A DNA stretch of 13,193 bases from an uncultured Verrucomicrobiales bacterium (lineage in GTDB: Bacteria; Verrucomicrobiota; Verrucomicrobiia; Verrucomicrobiales; Akkermansiaceae): positions 1 to 13,193 of the forward strand of contig CALABM010000012.1 of the NCBI GenBank assembly GCA_937885815.1, given 5' to 3'. The position numbers and the translations under genes are program-made. Every line of letters begins with the position of its first letter. The first letter of the stretch is position 1. Under the pieces are notes generated by a model. The model saw nothing but the letters and a program-made list of their open reading frames with translations, made no database searches and was not told where the DNA came from. Shown one piece after another: positions 8,908 through 13,193 of the stretch.

Positions 8908-8989
8908 TCGGTTTACGTCTGGTAAAACCGACCCGGAATGGCGCGCGCACGCGCACACGCTCGCGATGTTGTCACCTTCCCGGGTCGGT
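8908..8989 (-). repeat. Competing inverted repeats upstream of rpoB
   Basis: ACCGACCCGG (8927-8936) and CCGGGTCGGT (8980-8989) form a perfect 10-bp inverted repeat with a 43-nt loop. Bases 8927-8931 also belong to a second hairpin whose arms are 8908-8916 and 8922-8931 (9 bp with one bulged A). The two structures cannot form fully at the same time. Confidence 0.55.
8941..8960. other. 20-bp alternating purine-pyrimidine tract
   Basis: Positions 8941-8960 alternate G/A with C without a break, mostly as GC steps with some AC steps. Such tracts can adopt Z-DNA under negative supercoiling. It sits in the loop of the 10-bp inverted repeat, upstream of rpoB. Confidence 0.6.
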
Positions 8990-9079
8990 CCTACAGCCTG
9001 TTTTCTATCATGGCTTCAGTAACTTTTTGTGTCATATAAGCTACTAATTCTTAAGCATTAGGGAACAGAAGCCAATATT

Positions 9080-9131
9080 CCCCCTGCATGACTTGACGCG
9101 AATGCAGGGGGGGACTACAATCCCCCCCTGC
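9080..9131 (-). repeat. Two mutually exclusive G/C-run hairpins after rplL
   Basis: Hairpin A pairs 9104-9114 (GCAGGGGGGGA) with 9121-9131, 11 bp with a 6-nt loop. Hairpin B pairs 9080-9089 (CCCCCTGCAT) with 9102-9111, 10 bp with a 12-nt loop. Both use bases 9104-9111, so only one can form at a time. On the transcript A comes first, about 20 nt after the rplL stop. Neither is followed by a U-run. Confidence 0.75.
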
Positions 9132-9150
9132 GGTCGCAGATTTAAAAAGG

Positions 9151-9522
9151 TTACTTGATAGTGACCTTGGCGCCAGCCTTCTCGAGCTCGGCCTTAGCCT
9201 TCTCGGCGTCCTCCTTAGAGGCACCCTCGAGGATGACGGCGGGAGCGCTCTCAACGAGCTTCTTAGCCTCAGCAAGACCAAGACCGGTCTTAACGGTACG
9301 AACAGCCTTAATGACGGCAATCTTGTTGCCACCGGCGTCGGTCAGCTCTACGTCGAAGTCAGTCTTCTCTTCCACGGGCTCAGCAGCGGCAACGGGGCCA
9401 GCAGCAGCCACGGGAGCAGCGGCGGAAACGCCCCACTTCTCTTCGAGCATCTTTACAAGTTCAGCAGCCTCCAGGATGGTCAGCTTGCCAAGTTCCTCAG
9501 CGATTGTATTGAGATCAGCCAT
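9151..9522 (-). CDS. rplL: 50S ribosomal protein L7/L12 (bL12)
   Basis: This 123-residue stalk protein is present in several copies per ribosome and recruits translation GTPases such as EF-Tu and EF-G. Residues 1-32 are the dimerisation domain that docks on L10 (LNTIAEELGKLTILEAAELV). Residues 33-52 are an Ala/Pro-rich flexible hinge. Residues 53-123 are the globular factor-binding domain with conserved IKAVR (71-75) and GLGLAEAKKLVE (80-91). Length is normal. The start is ATG 9522-9520 with an A-rich upstream region and no Shine-Dalgarno motif. It is separated from rplJ by an unusually long 153-nt gap and from rpoB by 287 nt. Confidence 0.98.
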   Translation of the reverse strand: MADLNTIAEELGKLTILEAAELVKMLEEKWGVSAAAPVAAAGPVAAAEPVEEKTDFDVELTDAGGNKIAVIKAVRTVKTGLGLAEAKKLVESAPAVILEGASKEDAEKAKAELEKAGAKVTIK

Positions 9523-9558
9523 TGTAGTATCTATATGTTTTAATTGGTTCTAAGTCGC

Positions 9559-9577
9559 GGACGAGGGCTCCTCGTCC
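9559..9577 (-). repeat. Hairpin in the rplJ-rplL gap
   Basis: GGACGAGG (9559-9566) and CCTCGTCC (9570-9577) pair perfectly over 8 bp around a 3-nt loop. The hairpin ends about 36 nt before the rplL start. On the transcribed strand it is followed by GCGACUUAG, so it is not a typical terminator. Confidence 0.6.
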
Positions 9578-9628
9578 ATTTAAGTTCTTACCGGCCGTAG
9601 AGCCGACAGAGAACCTAATTTTTTCAGG

Positions 9629-9661
9629 CGGCGGAGAGGGTGTACCACACCGCCGCCCTCT
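9629..9661 (-). repeat. Alternative GC-rich pairings just after rplJ
   Basis: Within this stretch the transcript reads AGAGGG, CGGCGG, a 9-nt loop, CCCUCU, CCGCCG. The first and third blocks can pair, or the second and fourth. The interleaved order with no linkers makes a simultaneous pseudoknot unlikely, so the two stems are alternatives. The region lies 15 nt after the rplJ stop and is followed by GAAAAAAUU, not by U residues. Confidence 0.5.
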
Positions 9662-9675
9662 GGTCAAGTCTTTTT

Positions 9676-10206
9676 TTACTCTGCAGACGCATTTTCCTGC
9701 TCTGCACCACCATTTTCCTTGTCGACGTATGCCTGAATGACACGTGCGAGGGCGGAACCGGCACCATTGATGGTACCAAGAAGGGTGGCAAGCAGAACTT
9801 CGCGGCTGGGCAGATCACCGAGAGCCTTGATCTTCTCGGGGGTAAGCTCAGCACCGTCAAGAATACCGGCCTTGTAAGCGGCCTTCTTGCTGGTCTTAGC
9901 AAAGGTGTTGATAGCCTTAGCGGCGGCGCAGACGTCGCTCTCACCCATGACATAAGCCGTCTGGCCCTTGAGGGCAGCGGTGATGTCGGGCAGACCGGCC
10001 TCCTTAACAGCCTTGGCCATGAAGGTGTTCTTAGCGACCACGCAGGAGGCACCAGCAGCGGCCAGAGCGGCACGAAGCGTGGTGAACTCAGGAACGGTCA
10101 CACCCGTGTAATCGATAACGAGAAGGAAAGGAGAGGCATTCACCTTAGCCTTCAGGTCATCGATGATGATGGTCTTATCAGCGTTCACTTTCTTTTCAGT
10201 ACTCAT
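9676..10206 (-). CDS. rplJ: 50S ribosomal protein L10 (uL10)
   Basis: This 176-residue protein anchors L7/L12 dimers at the base of the ribosomal stalk. The N-terminal globular domain contains DYTGVTVPEFTTLR (32-45) and VVAKNTFMAKA (56-66), both typical of L10. A C-terminal helix around 132-163 (LPSREVLLATLLGTINGAGS onwards) is the usual linker and L12-binding spine. The last 13 residues are Glu/Asn/Gly-rich. The start is ATG 10206-10204, only 21 nt after the rplA stop. That leaves no room for the separate long L10 leader that controls rplJL in E. coli, so any autoregulation must work differently. No Shine-Dalgarno motif is present. Confidence 0.97.
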   Translation of the reverse strand: MSTEKKVNADKTIIIDDLKAKVNASPFLLVIDYTGVTVPEFTTLRAALAAAGASCVVAKNTFMAKAVKEAGLPDITAALKGQTAYVMGESDVCAAAKAINTFAKTSKKAAYKAGILDGAELTPEKIKALGDLPSREVLLATLLGTINGAGSALARVIQAYVDKENGGAEQENASAE

Positions 10207-10227
10207 GTTCGTATCTGTGTTTCAGTG

Positions 10228-10929
10228 TTACAGCTTGGAGAACTCAACCTGACTGAGGGTGAGACCCGGGTTCATGGAGCTGGACATGGTAGCACCGGAG
10301 ATATAGGCACCCTTAGCACCGGAGGGGCGAGCCTTCACCACAGCGGAGATGAAAGCGCGGGCGTTCTCCACGAGCTTCTCGTTATCGAAGGAGAGCTTGC
10401 CTACAGCAGCGGAGATGTTAGCATTCTTGTCCACCTTGAAGTCCACACGGCCAGCCTTCACCTCGCGAACAGCCTTGGCGGTATCTTCCGTCACAGTGCC
10501 GGTCTTGGGGTTGGGCATCAGACCACGCGGGCCGAGCACACGAGCAATCTTACGCACCTGGGCCATGGCGTCCGGGGTGGCGATTGCGCTGTCGAAATCA
10601 AGGTAACCACCCTGAATCTCCTTAATGAGATCCTCAAGGCCTACCTTCTCTGCACCGGCTTCGAGAGCAGCGGCAGCAGCCTCACCCTGAGCGAAGACGA
10701 TTACACGAACATTCTTACCAGTACCGTGGGGCAGTGATACGGAGCCACGCACCATCTGGTCGGACTTACGGGGATCCACCGTCAGGCGGAAAGACACCGT
10801 GACCGTGGGGTCAAACTTGGGAGCGGGGAAGCTCTTCATGACCGCAACGGCTTCATCGACAGCATAAGCCTTGGTGGAATCCACCAGCTTGGCTGCCTCA
10901 TTATAGCGCTTTGAGCGTTTCTTGGACAT
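10228..10929 (-). CDS. rplA: 50S ribosomal protein L1 (uL1)
   Basis: This 233-residue protein forms the mobile L1 stalk near the E site and helps release deacylated tRNA. In several bacteria it also binds its own mRNA and represses rplKA translation. Family signatures are present: VDPRKSDQMVRG from residue 51, the L1 signature LGPRGLMPNPK at 132-142, FKVDKNANISAAVGKLSF, and the C-terminal SSSMNPG. Length matches the usual 225-235 residues. The start is ATG 10929-10927 after the AT-rich AAATTAAT and no Shine-Dalgarno motif. It lies 51 nt after rplK and 21 nt before rplJ, which indicates one transcript. Confidence 0.98.
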   Translation of the reverse strand: MSKKRSKRYNEAAKLVDSTKAYAVDEAVAVMKSFPAPKFDPTVTVSFRLTVDPRKSDQMVRGSVSLPHGTGKNVRVIVFAQGEAAAAALEAGAEKVGLEDLIKEIQGGYLDFDSAIATPDAMAQVRKIARVLGPRGLMPNPKTGTVTEDTAKAVREVKAGRVDFKVDKNANISAAVGKLSFDNEKLVENARAFISAVVKARPSGAKGAYISGATMSSSMNPGLTLSQVEFSKL

Positions 10930-10980
10930 ATTAATTTAGCAGTACGTTCGGGTTTATAATTTTCCCTCCTGCAGAAGGGG

Positions 10981-11406
10981 TTACATCTCAACCTCCACAC
11001 CCATCTGACGAGCCTGACCGGCAATAATGCGGGCAGCAGCCTCAGGATCGGTTGTGTTGAGGTCGGGCATCTTGGTGTTAACGATCTCCATCAGCTTCTC
11101 CTTGGAGAGCTTGGCAACCTTCTTCTTGTTCGGCTCGCCGGAGCCGGACTTGATACCAGCGGCCTTCTTAATAAGGTTGGCTGCCGGGGGCTGCTTGGTG
11201 ATGAAGTCGAAGGACTTATCCTTGTAAACGGTAATCACGACGGGGAGAACATCGCCGGCCTGCTTCTGAGTTCTTGCGTTGAACTCTTTGCAGAAGCCCA
11301 TGATGTTAACACCGGCCTGACCAAGTGCAGGACCAACGGGCGGCGAAGGATTCGCGGCACCAGCAGGAATCTGCAGTTTGATTGTTTTTACTACTTCTTT
11401 TGCCAT
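10981..11406 (-). CDS. rplK: 50S ribosomal protein L11 (uL11)
   Basis: This 141-residue protein binds the GTPase-associated region of 23S rRNA, takes part in factor-dependent GTP hydrolysis and is the target region for thiostrepton. The N-terminal domain holds KLQIPAGAANPSPPVGPALG followed by GVNIMGFCKEFNA, the proline-rich thiostrepton-facing segment. The C-terminal rRNA-binding domain contains KSGSGEPNKKKV and ends GQARQMGVEVEM. Length is exactly that of most bacterial L11 proteins. The start is ATG 11406-11404; no Shine-Dalgarno motif precedes it, and a 15-bp hairpin ends 21 nt upstream. Confidence 0.98.
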   Translation of the reverse strand: MAKEVVKTIKLQIPAGAANPSPPVGPALGQAGVNIMGFCKEFNARTQKQAGDVLPVVITVYKDKSFDFITKQPPAANLIKKAAGIKSGSGEPNKKKVAKLSKEKLMEIVNTKMPDLNTTDPEAAARIIAGQARQMGVEVEM

Positions 11407-11427
11407 GGTTGTGTTTGTTTTAGGTTA

Positions 11428-11462
11428 CTGCAGCAGCTGTGCTCCACGCACAGCTGCTGCAG
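11428..11462 (-). repeat. Perfect 15-bp hairpin between nusG and rplK
   Basis: CTGCAGCAGCTGTGC (11428-11442) and GCACAGCTGCTGCAG (11448-11462) are exact complements around a 5-nt loop. It is the longest perfect stem in the window. On the transcript it is followed by UAACCUAAAAC and then the rplK start, with no U-run. It could be a processing site or a regulatory site for rplKA. I cannot show that it matches the L1-binding motif. Confidence 0.8.
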
Positions 11463-11477
11463 CGAGAAGATTTTCAG

Positions 11478-12125
11478 TTAACGAGCGTCAGCCTTACCGC
11501 GCTCCTCTTCAGGTACAAGCTGTACCTGCGTGTAATCCAAATCCAAGGGGTTGGAGCGGCCGAACATCGTCACGCCTACGCGCAGCTTGCCATGCTCGGC
11601 ATCAACTTCCTCCACGATGCCGTGCTCACCTTGGAATGCGCCTTCCAGCACCACCACTTCATCCTTCACGTTGAAGACAATCTTCTGGCGGGCGCCTTCG
11701 CTACGACGCTCAATTTCCTTCATGAGGTCGTTGACGTCCTTCTGGGACATAGGAAGAGGTTCTTTATTGCGACCGCAAGCAAAGCTGATGACGCCATCAA
11801 CAGCCTGAATCTTATACCAAGCATCGTTGTTAAGGCTACCATCCGGGCGGCGCAGGGCGAAGTTCAGGTATACATAGCCAGGATACAGCTTGCGATCCTG
11901 AACGTACTTCTTACCATTACGAACTTCCTCCACCTTTTCGGTGGGCACGAGGGGCTCACTCTGAACGAGAGCACCCATTTCTTCGTCCTCCTTAAAGAGG
12001 CGCTTAAGGTTTTCTACAGCACGGCGTTCCTTGTTGGAGAGTACATGCAGCACATACCACTGGTCTTTTGCAGCGGGGACAACACGTGCTGCAGAGCCGT
12101 TCTTTCTATCATACGGGCGAGACAT
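11478..12125 (-). CDS. nusG: Transcription elongation and antitermination factor NusG
   Basis: NusG binds the clamp and protrusion of RNA polymerase through its NGN domain and couples it to Rho or the ribosome through its KOW domain. The 215-residue protein begins with about 20 basic, probably flexible residues. The NGN domain runs from QWYVLHVLSNKERRAVENLK (residue 22) through LYPGYVYLNF (80-89) to about residue 145. The KOW domain covers about 152-195 (KDEVVVLEGAFQGEHGIVEE, then LRVGVTMFGR). It is longer than E. coli NusG (181 residues) because of the N-terminal extension and a slightly longer NGN loop (RRPDGSLNN). The start is ATG 12125-12123. It lies 54 nt after secE, the common secE-nusG pairing. 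Confidence 0.97.
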   Translation of the reverse strand: MSRPYDRKNGSAARVVPAAKDQWYVLHVLSNKERRAVENLKRLFKEDEEMGALVQSEPLVPTEKVEEVRNGKKYVQDRKLYPGYVYLNFALRRPDGSLNNDAWYKIQAVDGVISFACGRNKEPLPMSQKDVNDLMKEIERRSEGARQKIVFNVKDEVVVLEGAFQGEHGIVEEVDAEHGKLRVGVTMFGRSNPLDLDYTQVQLVPEEERGKADAR

Positions 12126-12143
12126 ATAGGAAAATCTGAGTGG

Positions 12144-12158
12144 TGAATACAGTATTCA
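12144..12158. repeat. Short palindrome in the secE-nusG gap
   Basis: TGAATACAGTATTCA is a 7+1+7 palindrome located 18 nt before the nusG start. As RNA it can form a weak AU-rich hairpin; as DNA it has the form of a small operator. There is no evidence for a binding protein. Confidence 0.4.
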
Positions 12159-12179
12159 GCTTATTAACTGCACGCTCTA

Positions 12180-12407
12180 TCAGGAAAGAGCCATAATCAG
12201 CCAGTTGGTCACGCTGGCCATCACATAATCAAAGAAGGCGACATATGCACCAAGAAGCACCATGGCGATGAGCACCATGATGGTTGAACCGGACAACTCA
12301 CGAAACTTTTTAAAACCTTTTACCTTGGGGTCACTCTCCCACGGCCAGGAGCACTTCTTCAGCTCCCCTTTCACGTTGGATATATACTGGGAAATCTTGC
12401 GGAACAT
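12180..12407 (-). CDS. secE: Preprotein translocase subunit SecE
   Basis: SecE is the small membrane subunit that clamps SecY in the SecYEG export channel. The 75-residue protein is the short single-span form found in most bacteria outside the gamma-proteobacteria. An amphipathic N-terminal helix holds the conserved ELKKCSWP (residues 15-22), and one transmembrane segment runs from about residue 41 to 60, followed by a second mildly hydrophobic stretch to the end. The start is ATG 12407-12405 after ACAAAAACCGACG, with no Shine-Dalgarno motif. It ends with TGA, unlike the other complete operon genes here, which end with TAA. No rpmG gene fits in the 55 nt between it and the tRNA. Confidence 0.95.
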   Translation of the reverse strand: MFRKISQYISNVKGELKKCSWPWESDPKVKGFKKFRELSGSTIMVLIAMVLLGAYVAFFDYVMASVTNWLIMALS

Positions 12408-12462
12408 CGTCGGTTTTTGTGAGTTATGCTTAAAAATTGAGAAAAAAAAAGAGGAAGGTCAG
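12408..12462 (-). other. trnW-secE spacer with a U9 run
   Basis: The 55-nt spacer carries CCUUCCUC and then nine U residues (12449-12441) on the transcript. The run begins 13 nt after the tRNA 3' end, with no hairpin next to it other than the tRNA itself. It may aid 3' trimming of the tRNA or cause partial release of polymerase; neither can be shown from sequence. Confidence 0.4.
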
Positions 12463-12535
12463 CAGGGTATGAGAGACTCGAACTCCCAACACGCGGTTTT
12501 GGAGACCGCTGCTCTACCAATTGAGCTAATACCCT
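12463..12535 (-). tRNA. trnW: tRNA-Trp (anticodon CCA)
   Basis: The 73-nt gene folds as a full cloverleaf. The acceptor stem is AGGGTAT with ATACCCT, 7 bp. The D arm is GCTC/GAGC, the anticodon stem GCGGT/ACCGC, and the loop CTCCAAA gives anticodon CCA. The variable loop is GTGTT. The T arm is GGGAG/CTCTC with one G-U pair and loop TTCGAGT. The discriminator base is G, as expected for bacterial tRNA-Trp. The 3' CCA is not encoded and must be added. It lies between tuf and secE, a placement seen in several bacterial phyla, and must be cut out of the operon transcript. Confidence 0.97.
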
Positions 12536-12555
12536 TTTACCTTGCTCTGTTTTTT

Positions 12556-12614
12556 GGCCGTCCGGGAAAAGGGGTTACCCACACTGGGGTGGGCAACCGC
12601 CCTTTCTTTCGGCC
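12556..12614 (-). repeat. Nested hairpin between tuf and tRNA-Trp
   Basis: The inner stem pairs 12573-12582 with 12589-12598 over 10 bp. Nine pairs are Watson-Crick and one is G-U on the transcribed strand; the loop is 6 nt. An outer stem pairs GGCCG (12556-12560) with CGGCC (12610-12614). On the transcript it is followed by AAAAAACAGAG, so it is not an intrinsic terminator in the operon direction. The 135-nt tuf-trnW gap holds no gene. Confidence 0.55.
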
Positions 12615-12670
12615 GGGAGTTGGTGACTTAGCCGCCAACCCCCAATGGTTAAGTTTTTCAGCGGGGCTGT

Positions 12671-12799
12671 TTAGCCCTTGATCTTGGCAACCTTACCGGC
12701 GCCAACGGTGCGGCCACCCTCACGGATAGCGAAGCGCATACCCTCTTCCATAGCCACCGGGGTGATAAGCTCAACCGTGATGGTGATGTTGTCGCCGGG
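12671..12799 (-). CDS. tuf: Elongation factor Tu, C-terminal end only
   Basis: The last ~40 residues, from about GDNITITVELITPVAMEEG to the end RFAIREGGRTVGAGKVAKIKG and a TAA stop at 12673-12671, are the highly conserved end of EF-Tu domain 3. Intact EF-Tu is about 395 residues and carries aminoacyl-tRNA to the ribosome as a GTP complex. Everything before this segment is missing because the upstream sequence switches to a sortase frame. The position before trnW-secE is a usual place for tuf, so this 3' end probably belongs to the operon and its true 5' part is lost at the junction. Confidence 0.9.
   Translation of the reverse strand, partial: PGDNITITVELITPVAMEEGMRFAIREGGRTVGAGKVAKIKG
12779..12799. 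other. Chimeric junction between sortase and EF-Tu sequence
   Basis: These 21 nt encode Pro-Gly-Asp-Asn-Ile-Thr-Ile on the minus strand. Upstream the reading frame matches class B sortase; downstream it matches EF-Tu. Both families have a closely similar peptide here: P-S/G-D-N-x-x-I before YGHxM in sortase B, and PGDN before VELI in EF-Tu. The crossover is therefore inside or right beside this stretch. A short exact overlap of this size is what a k-mer assembler can join wrongly. Confidence 0.75.
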
Positions 12800-13193
12800 G
12801 GCGAACACGTCGCAGGTCTCCCGGGCATACAGGCAGCCCCAGGAACTGAATTCGCCGCTGAAACTGCGCTGCAGGTAGTGATCCGGCCTGCCGGGGGTGT
12901 GCATCACCGGGTAATTGATCTTGGTGCCCTCAATGGTCAGCCAGCCGGCCATGTCCGGATTCCTGGCGTACAGCTCCGCATACTCCAGCAGAATACCCTC
13001 TTCATTGCGGATATCCTCCACAGGGCTGGGTACCAGCATGTCAAAGTCGCCGTCGTTGGGCAGGGTCTCCCCGTTGGCATCCGTGGCTCGTTCCTGCCGG
13101 GGAAGCGTAGGTGCCGTGCCCCGAACCGCCTCTACCACAGCAGCCAGATCCTCATTCAGCTCGGTCAGATCCTCAGAGGCGGCAATCTCACTA
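12779..13193 (-). CDS. Class B sortase, internal fragment (chimeric edge)
   Basis: The frame is open from the right edge (first full codons SEIAASEDLTELNEDLAAV) down into the EF-Tu end; GTG at 13138 need not be a start. The segment YAELYARNPDMAGWLTIEGT, then KINYPVMHTPGRPDHYLQRS and GEFSSWGCLYARETCD, is the N-terminal half of a class B sortase, a transpeptidase that anchors proteins to the Gram-positive cell wall. In the family the next residues are P-S-D-N-x-x-I-Y-G-H, so the match stops just before the catalytic His; the catalytic Cys and Arg are also absent. The product as assembled cannot be an active sortase. A Firmicutes origin is likely and does not fit the rest of the window. Confidence 0.75.

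Larger units (their letters stand above)
8864..9150 (-). promoter_or_regulatory. Structured rplL-rpoB intergenic leader
   Basis: This 287-nt gap holds no convincing gene. In transcript order it contains two overlapping hairpins built on C/G runs (9131-9080), an AT-rich stretch (about 9079-9000), a 10-bp long-range inverted repeat (8989-8980 with 8936-8927) flanking an alternating purine-pyrimidine tract, a hairpin at 8931-8908 that competes with that repeat, and a short hairpin at 8904-8887 just before rpoB. None is followed by a U-run. In E. coli the same gap holds a partial terminator and an RNase III processing site that lower rpoBC output relative to rplJL. A similar role here is inference. 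I found no -35/-10 pair good enough to call in the AT-rich part. Confidence 0.6.

Noticed and set aside
8864..8956. GTG start for rpoB at 8956, 31 codons upstream of the chosen ATG
   Set aside because: The added residues are basic and unlike RpoB N-termini, and they would be translated from the hairpin-rich leader. MSKPKQERISFGK at 8863 fits the family better.
9629..9661. Pseudoknot in the rplJ-rplL gap
   Set aside because: The two 6-bp stems interleave, but there are no linker bases between them to span the grooves, so they are better read as alternative hairpins.
9621..9678. Plus-strand terminator formed by the GC-rich hairpin and the T7 run at 9671-9677
   Set aside because: The T-run is about 10 nt away from the stem, and there is no plus-strand gene that it could terminate.
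10955..10960. Perfect TATAAT on the plus strand between rplK and rplA
   Set aside because: No fitting -35 box and no plus-strand gene downstream; a chance match in an AT-rich spacer.
12671..13138. A genuine 155-residue protein starting at GTG 13138
   Set aside because: The frame is open beyond 13138 to the window edge, and its two halves belong to unrelated families joined at a short shared peptide.
1..13193. CRISPR arrays, insertion sequences, phage or defence genes
   Set aside because: No direct-repeat arrays, transposase motifs, terminal repeats or target duplications were seen. The window is core-genome apart from the chimeric right edge.

Overview
The window is almost entirely one minus-strand operon of core translation and transcription genes. 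Read in the direction of transcription (high to low coordinates) it is: 3' end of tuf (EF-Tu), tRNA-Trp(CCA), secE, nusG, rplK, rplA, rplJ, rplL, rpoB, rpoC, and an intrinsic terminator. After the terminator comes the 5' part of a minus-strand gene for an exported ankyrin-repeat protein, which runs off the left edge. No transposon, CRISPR array, phage gene or defence system is visible.

The organism looks like a member of the Verrucomicrobiota or the wider PVC group, perhaps Akkermansia-like. This rests on the resemblance of the RpoC N-terminus to chlamydial/verrucomicrobial RpoC, the order tuf-trnW-secE-nusG-rplKAJL-rpoBC, the moderate-to-high GC content and the absence of Shine-Dalgarno motifs in front of any of the eight operon genes. 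The assignment is recalled family knowledge, not a search result, and is only moderately certain.

The right edge (about 12800-13193) does not belong with the rest. There an open frame encodes the N-terminal part of a class B sortase, a Firmicutes-type surface enzyme. It is joined in frame to the last ~40 residues of EF-Tu exactly where both families can encode Pro-Gly-Asp-Asn-Ile-Thr-Ile, a 21-nt stretch. I read this as a metagenome assembly chimera, not a real fusion.

The genes work as one expression unit for making protein and RNA. EF-Tu, tRNA-Trp, L11, L1, L10 and L7/L12 serve the ribosome. NusG and the beta and beta' subunits serve RNA polymerase. SecE serves protein export. All genes are intact with conserved motifs. 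What stands out is the non-coding sequence. Several gaps hold strong inverted repeats without a U-tract, most strikingly the 287-nt rplL-rpoB gap, where two pairs of hairpins compete for the same bases. RpoB also carries a very acidic C-terminal tail. I see no new biological system here; the interest lies in possible RNA-level control of rpoBC, the RpoB tail and the chimeric edge.
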